DNA from: Opitutaceae bacterium
GTDB lineage: Bacteria; Verrucomicrobiota; Verrucomicrobiia; Opitutales; Opitutaceae
Assembly: GCA_025352845.1 (NCBI GenBank)
Contig: JANXSC010000182.1
Coordinates: 1 to 5,860, forward strand
Reading direction: 5' to 3'
DNA length: 5,860 nt
Under the pieces are notes generated by a model, which ran no database searches, was not told the DNA's origin, and saw only the letters and a program-made list of their open reading frames with translations. Made by a program: the position numbers and the translations under genes. Of the stretch, positions 1-5,860 are shown piece after piece. The stretch's first letter is position 1. Each line of letters starts with the position of its first letter.

Positions 1-1185
1 CTGGCATTAGATCATGGAGTTGAAACCCACGCCGGTGCGCGCCTGTTATTCATTCATATTCCGGAGGCGACGGTGAAACCGGTGCATTTGCGCGGCAAGG
101 GTCTCGAAGACGCGTTCATCCGTTCGGGCGGCACCACGCGCGGGGCGTCGCGCCAAGAAATCGGCACTTTGATGCTGCACAGCCGCACGCCGCGTTGGGA
201 AGAGCTGCATGCGTCGGTGCTGTTCCCAGAAGACGAGTTGGGCGACAAGTTAAACGCGGGGCCGATTCTCAAGATGCTCGAACGGCCGCCCATCTCGACC
301 GATGCCGAACTGCTCGAATGGATGAGTGGCGAGCGCTTTATTTCACGTGAGCCCATGGGCGGCGGCTACGTCACAAATTTGGGAGCCATCGCCGCGGCAC
401 GAAAGCTCGCCGAGTTTCCCGACCTCAGCCGAAAAGCGGTGCGAGTCGTGGTTTACGATGGCCTGAACAAGGCAAAAACCCGGCAGGAGCAGGAAGGCAC
501 CAAAGGGTATGCCATCAGCTTTCAAGGCCTGCTGGAATTCGTCATGTCGCTGCTGCCGCAGAGCGAAGTTATCCAGCAGGCGTTGCGCGTGAAGCGAACG
601 GTCTATCCTGAAATCGCCCTTCGTGAGATCATCGCCAATGCACTCATCCATCAGGATTTTTCGATCACAGGGACGGGGCCATTGATCGAAATCTACGATG
701 ACCGGATCGAGATTTCGAACCCCGGTGGTCTCCTGCCTTCGAAGCGACTGGACCGCCTGATCGGCACGCAGCCGGAATCGAGAAACGAACTTCTTGCCCG
801 GGCCTTTCGCCGTTACAAAATTTGCGAAGAACGCGGCTCGGGGCTGCTCAAGGCGGGACTGGAGGTCGAACTTTACGGACTTCCACCGCTCAAATTCGAA
901 GCGGGCCAGACCTACTTCAAAGTGACGCTCTACTGTCCGCGGACGTTCGCGCAGATGTCGCCCGAAGAGCGACTCAACGCGTGCTATCAACATGCCGTGC
1001 TGAAACATTTTTCGGACAGCGTCATGACCAACCAGTCGCTGCGCGAGCGACTCAAAATGTCCGAGCGCCAGCGTTCGGGGGTTTCCGTCCTCATTCAGGA
1101 GGCAATCGACCGAAAACTCATCAAGCCGGCCGATCCGGAAAACAAATCCCGAAAGTTTGCCGAATATGTGCCTGCTTGGGCGTGA
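1..1185 (+). CDS. AlbA_2 (Schlafen-like) / GHKL-like ATP-binding / winged-helix protein, 5' end cut off by the window edge
   Basis: The frame is open from base 1 to the TGA at 1183-1185 (394 residues). A GTG at 73 could be called as a start, but the upstream codons encode LLFIHIPEATVKPVHL, which reads as the core of an AlbA_2 domain and continues into AFIRSGGTTRGASRQEIG, a typical AlbA_2 ending. The true start therefore lies left of the window. Domains in order: the end of AlbA_2 (about residues 1-70); a RecG-C-terminal-like/GHKL ATPase region with an N-box (E209, N213, H217, D219), an NPGGL loop at 240-244 and RGSG at 278-281; and a C-terminal winged-helix-like segment (about 320-390). This matches the COG2865 family, annotated as predicted transcriptional regulators or ATP-binding proteins and often found near type I restriction genes. 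Its substrate is unknown. Regulation of, or assistance to, the restriction system is inference. No frameshift is visible. Confidence 0.88.
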   Translation: MALDHGVETHAGARLLFIHIPEATVKPVHLRGKGLEDAFIRSGGTTRGASRQEIGTLMLHSRTPRWEELHASVLFPEDELGDKLNAGPILKMLERPPISTDAELLEWMSGERFISREPMGGGYVTNLGAIAAARKLAEFPDLSRKAVRVVVYDGLNKAKTRQEQEGTKGYAISFQGLLEFVMSLLPQSEVIQQALRVKRTVYPEIALREIIANALIHQDFSITGTGPLIEIYDDRIEISNPGGLLPSKRLDRLIGTQPESRNELLARAFRRYKICEERGSGLLKAGLEVELYGLPPLKFEAGQTYFKVTLYCPRTFAQMSPEERLNACYQHAVLKHFSDSVMTNQSLRERLKMSERQRSGVSVLIQEAIDRKLIKPADPENKSRKFAEYVPAWA

Positions 1186-1197
1186 GAGATCCAGCTC

Positions 1198-1653
1198 ATG
1201 ATCGAAATCGTCCACGGCGATCTTCTCGCAGCGCCAACCGAGGCGCTGGTAAATGCCGTCAACACCGTCGGCGTGATGGGCAAGGGCATCGCGCTGCAAT
1301 TTCGCCAAGCTTACCCTCAGATGTTCGTGGCCTACGAGGCAGCATGCCGAGCAGGCTCGGTGCGCGCCGGCCGGGTGCTAGTGTTTGATCGGGGTGACGC
1401 GTGCGGACAAGCCCGCTGGATCATCAATTTCCCCACGAAGCGACACTGGCGGGAACCGAGTCGTTTAGCGGACGTGGACGCGGGATTGGTTGATCTTGTT
1501 GCGACGGTTCAACGATTAGGAATTCGATCCATTGCGATTCCACCGCTCGGTTGTGGTCTCGGCGGACTCGACTGGAAAGAGGTGCGACCGCGCATTGAAA
1601 CTGCTTTCGCCACTCTGTCAGACGTGAGAGTGCAGCTTTACGCGCCAGTGTAG
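1198..1653 (+). CDS. Stand-alone DarG-type macro-domain protein (probable ADP-ribosyl glycohydrolase)
   Basis: The 151-residue protein is one macro domain and nothing else. Visible motifs are the N-terminal IVHGDLL strand, VNAVNTVGVMGKGIA (residues 18-32, ADP-ribose-binding loop), INFPTKRHWR (76-85) with K81, and PPLGCGLGGLDW (115-126, second ligand loop). The GVMGKG and NFPTKRHWR pattern is that of the DarG branch of macro domains, where an equivalent lysine is needed to remove ADP-ribose from thymidine in DNA, reversing the toxin DarT. Full DarG antitoxins are about twice this length and have a C-terminal DarT-binding domain, which is absent here. No DarT is visible. The ATG at 1198 gives the family-typical MIE start; a weak GAGAGA at 1184-1189 overlaps the preceding stop codon. 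It lies 12 nt after the ATPase gene and 24 nt before hsdR, so cotranscription and possibly translational coupling are likely. The macro assignment is firm; DNA as substrate is inferred. Confidence 0.9.
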   Translation: MIEIVHGDLLAAPTEALVNAVNTVGVMGKGIALQFRQAYPQMFVAYEAACRAGSVRAGRVLVFDRGDACGQARWIINFPTKRHWREPSRLADVDAGLVDLVATVQRLGIRSIAIPPLGCGLGGLDWKEVRPRIETAFATLSDVRVQLYAPV

Positions 1654-1677
1654 TTCTCCCACGCTGCCCGCCGCCCC

Positions 1678-4251
1678 ATGCCCTCCGAAGCCCAAGCCCG
1701 GATCACGATCAACAAGCTGTTGGAGGAGGCCGGTTGGCGGTTCCTTCCCGACTCGACGGGCCGGCGGGAAAACATCGTTTGCGAGCATCGCGTCACGAAG
1801 AAGGTCTTCGCGCCAAATCTTGATCTGGGCACCGACTACCAACACGCGCCCGGAGGCTTCGTGGATTATGTGCTGCTGAATACCGACGGTCGGCCGGTCG
1901 CCGTCGTTGAAGCGAAAAAGGAGGGTATTGATCCCCTCTCGGCCAAGGAGCAGGCCCGCGCCTACGCCGTCGGACTCGGCGTCGCGCATGTTTTCCTCAG
2001 CAACGGCCTCGTCCACTACTACTGGAATCTTCAGCAAGGAAATCCCGTGCGTGTGTCGCGTTTCCTCCCGCTCGAAGAACTCGGCAAAGCGGCCGAATGG
2101 CGTCCCGACGCCGCGCGTCTCGCCGCCGTCGCGGTGGACGAAAACTACATCGCCGTCTCGCAGGACGCCGCGTGGCCCACCTACTCCGCCGCCGAGCGCG
2201 CGACCGCGATGGTGAACAAAAAAGTCCGCCTGCTCCGCGACTACCAAGTCGCCGCCGTCCGCGCACTCCAGCAAGCCGCCCTCCCCGGCAAGCATCGCTT
2301 CCTCTTCGAAATGGCGACGGGCACGGGCAAGACGCTCCTCAGCGCTGCGGTCGCGAAGCTCTATCTCCGCACCGAGAACGCCCACCGCATCCTGTTCCTC
2401 GTGGACCGGCTCGAGTTGGAAAAGCAGGCCGAGAAAAACTTCACGGCCTACCTCGCGGCGGACGGCATCTCGACCGTCATCTACAAACAGAAACGCCACG
2501 ACTGGTCGAAGGCGCAGGTTGTCGTCACCACGATCCAGAGCCTCGCGACGAACAACCGTTTCCTCACCGACTTCGCGCCCACGGATTTCCAGCTCATCAT
2601 CAGCGACGAGGCGCACCGCACGATTTCAGGCAACAACCGCGCGATCTTCGAATACTTCGTCGGTGCCAAGCTCGGGCTCACGGCGACGCCACGCGATTAT
2701 TTGAAGGGCGTCACGGACAAGGAGGCCGGCGACGATCCGCGCGCCTACGAAAAGCGCCTGCTCCTCGACACCTACCGCACCTTCGGCTGCGACGACGGCA
2801 CGCCGACGTTTTGCTACAGCCTGCTCGACGCGGTGCGGCACAAACCCACGCCCTTCCTCGTCAACCCCGTCGCCATCGACGCCCGCACCGACATCACGAC
2901 GCAGATGCTCGCCGACGGCTACACGGTGAAAGTCACCGCCGATGAGGACGGGCAGGAAACCGAACTCGTCTTCGAAGGCCGCGATTTCGAGCGGAAATTT
3001 TTCTCGGACGAGACGAATCTCAGCTTCGCGCGCTGCTTCCTCGAACACGCCAAACGCGACCCGCTCACTGGCGAGATTGGCAAAGCGATCTGCTTCGCCG
3101 TGAGCCGCAGGCACGCCACCAAGCTCGTGGCGCTGCTCAACGCGGAGGCGACGCGGCGCTGGCCTGGAGTGTATGGCGCCGGCTCGGATTTCGCGGTGCA
3201 GGTGACGTCCGACCAGCCCGGCGCGCAGCAGATGGCGATGGATTTCGCCAACAACAACCTGAACGGAAAATCCCGATGGCGCGCGGCGGAGTTTCGCGAC
3301 TACGACACCAGCCGCACGCGCGTGTGCGTGACGGTCGGCATGATGACCACCGGTTACGACTGCGAAGACCTGCTCAACGTCGTGCTCGCGCGTCCCATTT
3401 TCTCGCCGACCGATTTCATCCAGATCAAAGGCCGCGGCACGCGCCTCTTCACGTTCAAGCACCAAGACGGCACGACCGAGCGCACGGCGGCGAAGGATGG
3501 ATTCGCGCTCTTCGATTTCTTCGCCAACTGGGAGTTCTTCGAGGAAGATTTCGACTACGATCAAAAATTGAAACTGCCGAAAGGCCTTCCGGCGGCAGGG
3601 CCAGATACCGGGATCGAAGGCACAGGCGCCACCGGGCCGGCCAAACCCGCGACCTACACGAATACCTCGGTCGATCCGATGGCTGGCGTCGTGCATGAGC
3701 CCATCGGCGATGACGGCATGAAGATCGACCGGGAGATGTATCGCCAGCGCTTCACCACGCAGGCGCAGGAAATGGCGGCGAAGCATCCCGAACTCAGCGA
3801 AGCGGTGGCATTGGAAAATTGGCCGGCGGCCGAGGCCATCGCCACGCAATTGCTCCTGGAGAAGCCGAAAGAATTTTGGAATCTGCTGAAGCTCCAGCAG
3901 GTCTTCCGCTCAGACCGAAATCCGAGCCTCCGGGAAATTCTTAAAGTGATCTTCGGCTTCCAGTCGGAGATCGCGAAGCGCGAGCAACTCACCGCCGAGT
4001 GTTTCGAGAAATACCTCTCGGCCGGGCTCCCCGACGCGACGAAGACCCGCGAACTGCGGCACATTTTCCACGCGCTGGTGCTCGACGGCGCGATGCGGGG
4101 CTTTGTCGAACGGGGGGAGTTCGCCCAAATCCGTTCGCAGGATGCAGGCCTTTATCAAGCGATCATAACCGTCGGAGCCGAGGGAGTGACGGCACTGCTC
4201 GCCTATGTGCGCACGAATGTGGCGATCGATGATTTTGTGCGGGTCGCGTAG
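1678..4251 (+). CDS. hsdR: Type I restriction enzyme subunit R (EcoAI/EcoEI type), endonuclease and DNA translocase
   Basis: HsdR is the ATP-driven translocase and nuclease of the HsdR-HsdM-HsdS complex, which cuts unmethylated foreign DNA away from its recognition site. At 857 residues it has the expected length. An N-terminal HSDR_N nuclease domain carries a PD-(D/E)xK motif: D63 in FVDYVLL, and E78 and K80 in VVEAKK. The SF2 motor shows Walker A ATGTGKT (213-219), DEAH (310-313), TATP (335-338), MMTTGYD (555-561) and the motif VI region QIKGRGTRL (582-590). A Gly/Pro/Thr-rich linker (about 636-663) leads to an EcoEI_R_C-like C-terminal domain (about 690-850), thought to contact the methylase core. 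No catalytic residue or frame appears lost, so it is probably active. The ATG at 1678 is the first possible start after the macro stop codon in this frame. No Shine-Dalgarno sequence precedes it, so coupling to upstream translation is plausible. The partners hsdM and hsdS are not in the window. Confidence 0.96.
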   Translation: MPSEAQARITINKLLEEAGWRFLPDSTGRRENIVCEHRVTKKVFAPNLDLGTDYQHAPGGFVDYVLLNTDGRPVAVVEAKKEGIDPLSAKEQARAYAVGLGVAHVFLSNGLVHYYWNLQQGNPVRVSRFLPLEELGKAAEWRPDAARLAAVAVDENYIAVSQDAAWPTYSAAERATAMVNKKVRLLRDYQVAAVRALQQAALPGKHRFLFEMATGTGKTLLSAAVAKLYLRTENAHRILFLVDRLELEKQAEKNFTAYLAADGISTVIYKQKRHDWSKAQVVVTTIQSLATNNRFLTDFAPTDFQLIISDEAHRTISGNNRAIFEYFVGAKLGLTATPRDYLKGVTDKEAGDDPRAYEKRLLLDTYRTFGCDDGTPTFCYSLLDAVRHKPTPFLVNPVAIDARTDITTQMLADGYTVKVTADEDGQETELVFEGRDFERKFFSDETNLSFARCFLEHAKRDPLTGEIGKAICFAVSRRHATKLVALLNAEATRRWPGVYGAGSDFAVQVTSDQPGAQQMAMDFANNNLNGKSRWRAAEFRDYDTSRTRVCVTVGMMTTGYDCEDLLNVVLARPIFSPTDFIQIKGRGTRLFTFKHQDGTTERTAAKDGFALFDFFANWEFFEEDFDYDQKLKLPKGLPAAGPDTGIEGTGATGPAKPATYTNTSVDPMAGVVHEPIGDDGMKIDREMYRQRFTTQAQEMAAKHPELSEAVALENWPAAEAIATQLLLEKPKEFWNLLKLQQVFRSDRNPSLREILKVIFGFQSEIAKREQLTAECFEKYLSAGLPDATKTRELRHIFHALVLDGAMRGFVERGEFAQIRSQDAGLYQAIITVGAEGVTALLAYVRTNVAIDDFVRVA

Positions 4252-4291
4252 CGTCGCGTTTCCGGCCGGGAAGAGGCCAGGTCGGCGCTAC
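4248..4291. repeat. Imperfect inverted repeat with GTAGCG/CGCTAC ends over the hsdR stop codon
   Basis: GTAGCG (4248-4253) is complementary to CGCTAC (4286-4291), and GGCC (4264-4267) to GGCC (4275-4278), giving a nested, imperfect hairpin. The left arm includes the hsdR TAG (4249-4251). The GTAG/CTAC ends resemble those of the elements inside the helicase gene. It may be a REP-like palindrome at the 3' junction of two convergent genes; whether it belongs to the same family is inferred from the ends only. Confidence 0.5.
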
Positions 4292-4294
4292 GCC

Positions 4295-4323
4295 AGCGGT
4301 GGAGCGAACTCCGACTGCTTTCT
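4295..4323 (+). terminator. Candidate weak rho-independent terminator after hsdR
   Basis: GGAG (4301-4304) and CTCC (4309-4312) form a perfect stem with a CGAA tetraloop. The stem extends outward through a G-U pair and one bulged A to AGC (4295-4297) pairing with GCT (4317-4319). It is followed by a short, interrupted T stretch, TTTCT (4319-4323). The position, just after hsdR and before the convergent helicase stop codon, suits a terminator for the + strand operon. The T tract is poor, and on the - strand no T tract follows the hairpin, so it could instead be part of the neighbouring repeat. Confidence 0.35.
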
Positions 4324-4327
4324 GCGG

Positions 4328-5860
4328 TTAATCGTGGCGTCGGGTGTCGCTCCCGGGGCCGCTGAGCGCAGCAATCTTCTCCCGCAGATGCGTGACGCGC
4401 TGTTTCGCTTCGCTGTTCCGCACGGCCATGGCGTAGGCGGCGGGGTCGCCGACGAGGAAGACCTTTTTCTTCCCGCGCGTGATCGCGGTGTAGAGGAGGT
4501 TGCGTTGGAGCATCATGAAGTGCGCTTTCAACAGCGGCACGATCACGACGGGATACTCGCTGCCCTGCGATTTGTGGATGCTGATGGCGTAGGCGAGGGC
4601 GAGGTCGCCCAGCTCGCCGCGCTCGAAGGTGTGGCGCTCGCCATCGAACACGGCGTCGAGCGCCCCCGCTTCGGGATCGACGGCGGCGACGGTGCCGATG
4701 TCGCCGTTGAAGACGTTTTTGTCGTAGTTGTTTCGCAGCTGGATGACCTTGTCGCCGGGGCGAAACTCGCCGGCGAGCGAGCGAATCGAGGTGGGCCGGC
4801 GCGTCTCGGCGCCGGCAGGGGAGCCGAATGCGGGCGCAGGGACGCGCCCGCCCACCGCGGGGTTGAGCGCGGCTTGGAGCTGCACGTTGAGATTGCCGAC
4901 GCCGGCGACGCCCTTGTGCATCGGCGCGAGCACCTGCACGTCGTCGATCGGGTGCGGCCACTTCAGTTTTTGCGGGATGAATTCGGTGACGAGCTGGATT
5001 ACCTTCCGCACGCAGTCCTCGGCGTCGGTCGCCGCGATGAAGTTAAGATCGGCCCAGACTTGCGCGCCCGCAACTTCGGAGATGACGGGCGGGGCCTTCG
5101 GTTCGCCGGCGTTGATCGCGTGGGCGGTGGTGACGATCTGGCTTTGGCCGGACTGGCGGAAAATGACGGAGAGGCGGGTGGTGGGAATTGTAGAGCCCGG
5201 TTGGCCGGGGTCGGCGACCCCGGCTACAGCAATCAAATCCTTCAGCACGTTGCCGGCGCCGACGCTCGGGAGCTGGTCAATGTCGCCGACGAGGAGGAGG
5301 TGCGCCCGCGACGGCACCGCTTGCAGGAGCGCGGCGGCGAGGCGCGAGTCGAGCATCGAGGCTTCGTCGACGATGAGGAAATCGGTGGCGAGGGGCTTGT
5401 TGTCGTTGGCCTGAAATCCACCGGCCGCGGCGTCGTAGCCGAGGAGCCGGTGAATCGTCGTGGCGAAGCCGCCGGTCGTGACCGAGAGTCGTTGCGCGGC
5501 GCGGCCGGTGGGCGCGGCGAGATGCACGCGCACCTTCTTCGCCTTCAGGATCTCGACGAGCGCGCGTAGGATCGTGGTTTTTCCGGTGCCGGGACCGCCG
5601 GTGAGGATCGAGAGCTTATGGGCGAGGGCGTGCTGGAGCGCGGTGCGCTGGAGCGCGGCAAATTCGAAGCCGGCTTTCTTCTCCGCCCATTCGACTGCCG
5701 CCGCGATCTTGATCGGGGGCAGGCCGCTCGCGACGCGGGTGAGGCGCGCGACGGTGCCGGCGATTTTCGCCTCGGCGCGGTCGTGGTGCGGGAGCTGGAT
5801 GTGCGCGGAACCGGGGAGGGGATTGGTTGTAGCCGCGCTCGTTGAGCCCGGGCCGGGGTC
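4328..5860 (-). CDS. recD2: RecD2-type ATP-dependent DNA helicase (SF1B), N-terminus cut off by the window edge
   Basis: The - strand frame is open from base 5860 to the TAA at 4330-4328 (510 residues). A GTG at 5533 would remove the Walker A motif, so it is not the start; the gene begins beyond the right edge. Motifs, numbered from the edge: ILTGGPGTGKTT (Walker A, K94), IVDEAS (Walker B, DEAS 165-168), GDIDQLPSVGAGN (motif III, from 192), IFRQ (motif IV, 233-236), GDKVIQLRNNY (about 369-379), YAISIHKSQGSEYP (motif V, 424-437) and YTAITRG (motif VI, 457-463). This is the pattern of RecD2, a 5'-3' DNA helicase acting in DNA repair outside RecBCD. About 200 or more N-terminal residues are missing. 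From K94 to the end is about 416 residues, longer than I expect for RecD2. Much of the excess falls where palindromic repeats sit in the gene (residues 1-11, 211-224 and 336-358). All motor motifs are intact, so it is probably functional. It converges on hsdR. Confidence 0.95.
   Translation of the reverse strand, partial: DPGPGSTSAATTNPLPGSAHIQLPHHDRAEAKIAGTVARLTRVASGLPPIKIAAAVEWAEKKAGFEFAALQRTALQHALAHKLSILTGGPGTGKTTILRALVEILKAKKVRVHLAAPTGRAAQRLSVTTGGFATTIHRLLGYDAAAGGFQANDNKPLATDFLIVDEASMLDSRLAAALLQAVPSRAHLLLVGDIDQLPSVGAGNVLKDLIAVAGVADPGQPGSTIPTTRLSVIFRQSGQSQIVTTAHAINAGEPKAPPVISEVAGAQVWADLNFIAATDAEDCVRKVIQLVTEFIPQKLKWPHPIDDVQVLAPMHKGVAGVGNLNVQLQAALNPAVGGRVPAPAFGSPAGAETRRPTSIRSLAGEFRPGDKVIQLRNNYDKNVFNGDIGTVAAVDPEAGALDAVFDGERHTFERGELGDLALAYAISIHKSQGSEYPVVIVPLLKAHFMMLQRNLLYTAITRGKKKVFLVGDPAAYAMAVRNSEAKQRVTHLREKIAALSGPGSDTRRHD
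4790..4856. repeat. Two-hairpin palindromic element inside the helicase gene
   Basis: The outer ends GGTGGGC (4790-4796) and GCCCACC (4850-4856) are complementary. Inside are two perfect 8-bp hairpins, each with a 6-nt loop: GCCGGCGC/GCGCCGGC (4795-4802 and 4809-4816) and GCGGGCGC/GCGCCCGC (4830-4837 and 4844-4851). The inner stems share one or two bases with the outer ends, so the whole can fold as a Y shape. It stays in frame and encodes helicase residues of about 336-358, low-complexity Gly/Pro/Ala/Arg sequence just before the conserved GDKVIQLRNNY segment. It looks like an inserted REP-like element rather than ancestral helicase sequence. Confidence 0.72.
5189..5228. repeat. 40-bp palindromic element with TGTAG/CTACA ends inside the helicase gene
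   Basis: TGTAG (5189-5193) and CTACA (5224-5228) are complementary ends. They enclose a 9-bp perfect inverted repeat, CCGGGGTCG and CGACCCCGG (5205-5213 and 5215-5223), around a single central G. The element is translated in frame on the - strand as part of AGVADPGQPGSTIPT (helicase residues about 211-224). It lies between motif III (GDIDQLPSVG) and motif IV (IFRQ), where I expect RecD2 proteins to be shorter. This supports an in-frame insertion. Confidence 0.75.
5828..5860. repeat. Second, partial copy of the TGTAG palindromic element at the right edge
   Basis: It begins with TGTAG (5828-5832) and shares AGCCCGG (5845-5851) and GCCGGGGTC (5852-5860) with the 5189-5228 element, in the same orientation. 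It has an extra hairpin, CCGCGCTC/GAGCCCGG (5833-5840 and 5844-5851, one mismatch). The window ends in the middle of what would be the second palindrome. In the helicase frame it encodes DPGPGSTSAAT, in the same phase as the DPGQPGST of the other copy. The missing half, including a CTACA end, is predicted beyond the edge. Confidence 0.65.

Noticed and set aside
73..1185. Start of the ATPase gene at GTG 73
   Set aside because: In-frame upstream codons 1-72 encode conserved AlbA_2 sequence (LLFIHIPEATVKPV), so the gene begins before the window.
343..1308. 321-codon - strand open frame across the ATPase gene
   Set aside because: It is antisense to conserved GHKL and winged-helix motifs and shows no motif of its own.
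822..1388. 188-codon + strand frame bridging the ATPase and macro genes
   Set aside because: Arg-rich out-of-frame translation overlapping two well-supported genes.
1618..2616. 332-codon - strand open frame over the 5' part of hsdR
   Set aside because: Composition reflects the complement of GC-rich codons, no family is recognisable, and it lies opposite the HsdR nuclease and Walker A regions.
3571..3666. Gly/Pro/Thr-rich hsdR segment as another in-frame palindromic insertion
   Set aside because: No strong inverted repeat with complementary ends is visible, and a flexible linker is expected between the HsdR motor and C-terminal domains.
2626..3849. 407-codon - strand open frame inside hsdR
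   Set aside because: Low-complexity Arg/Glu/Val-rich translation opposite the hsdR motor domain; a codon-bias shadow.
4328..5533. Start of the helicase at GTG 5533
   Set aside because: This start would drop the Walker A motif encoded at 5573-5602. The frame is open to 5860.
4205..5569. 454-codon + strand open frame antisense to the helicase
   Set aside because: It has no recognisable domain, and the opposite strand encodes a full set of helicase motifs. Long antisense frames are common in GC-rich genes.
4252..5860. CRISPR array made from the repeated palindromes
   Set aside because: The copies are irregularly spaced, differ in length and lie inside a coding frame, with no regular repeat-spacer pattern.

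Overview
The window is a GC-rich bacterial segment with four protein genes and almost no intergenic space. Three genes run on the + strand (1-4251) and look like the 3' part of a type I restriction-modification (hsd) operon. They are a Schlafen/AlbA_2-type ATP-binding regulator (cut by the left edge), a small DarG-type macro-domain protein, and the motor/nuclease subunit HsdR of the EcoAI/EcoEI type. A fourth gene on the - strand (5860-4328, cut by the right edge) converges on hsdR and encodes a RecD2-type SF1B DNA helicase. No hsdM, hsdS or DarT toxin gene lies in the window. If the restriction system is complete, hsdM and hsdS should lie to the left.

Layout: 1-1185, the AlbA_2 / GHKL-like ATPase / winged-helix protein, which is open to the left edge, so its real start is outside. 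1198-1653, the macro domain. 1678-4251, hsdR. 4252-4327, a short convergent intergenic stretch that is mostly inverted repeats. 4328-5860, the helicase. The three + strand genes share one reading frame, are separated by only 12 and 24 nt, and probably form one transcription unit.

The most unusual signal is structural. The helicase gene carries three GC-rich palindromic elements inside its coding sequence, all keeping the frame open. A 40-bp element with TGTAG/CTACA ends lies at 5189-5228. A related copy is cut by the right edge (5828-5860) and is read in the same orientation and phase, so both encode a D-P-G-x-P-G-S-T-like peptide. A 67-bp two-hairpin element with GGTGGGC/GCCCACC ends lies at 4790-4856. 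A further inverted repeat with GTAGCG/CGCTAC ends covers the hsdR stop codon. Together these look like a family of REP-like or RPE-like miniature palindromes able to sit inside genes.

Organism: the GC-rich sequence, weak or absent Shine-Dalgarno sequences and dense palindromes inside genes suggest a member of Verrucomicrobiota, perhaps Opitutales. This is an inference from style, not a demonstrated assignment. Working model: a defence operon (DNA restriction, with an ATPase regulator and an ADP-ribose-removing macro protein) placed next to a housekeeping-type helicase whose gene has been colonised by palindromic repeats.
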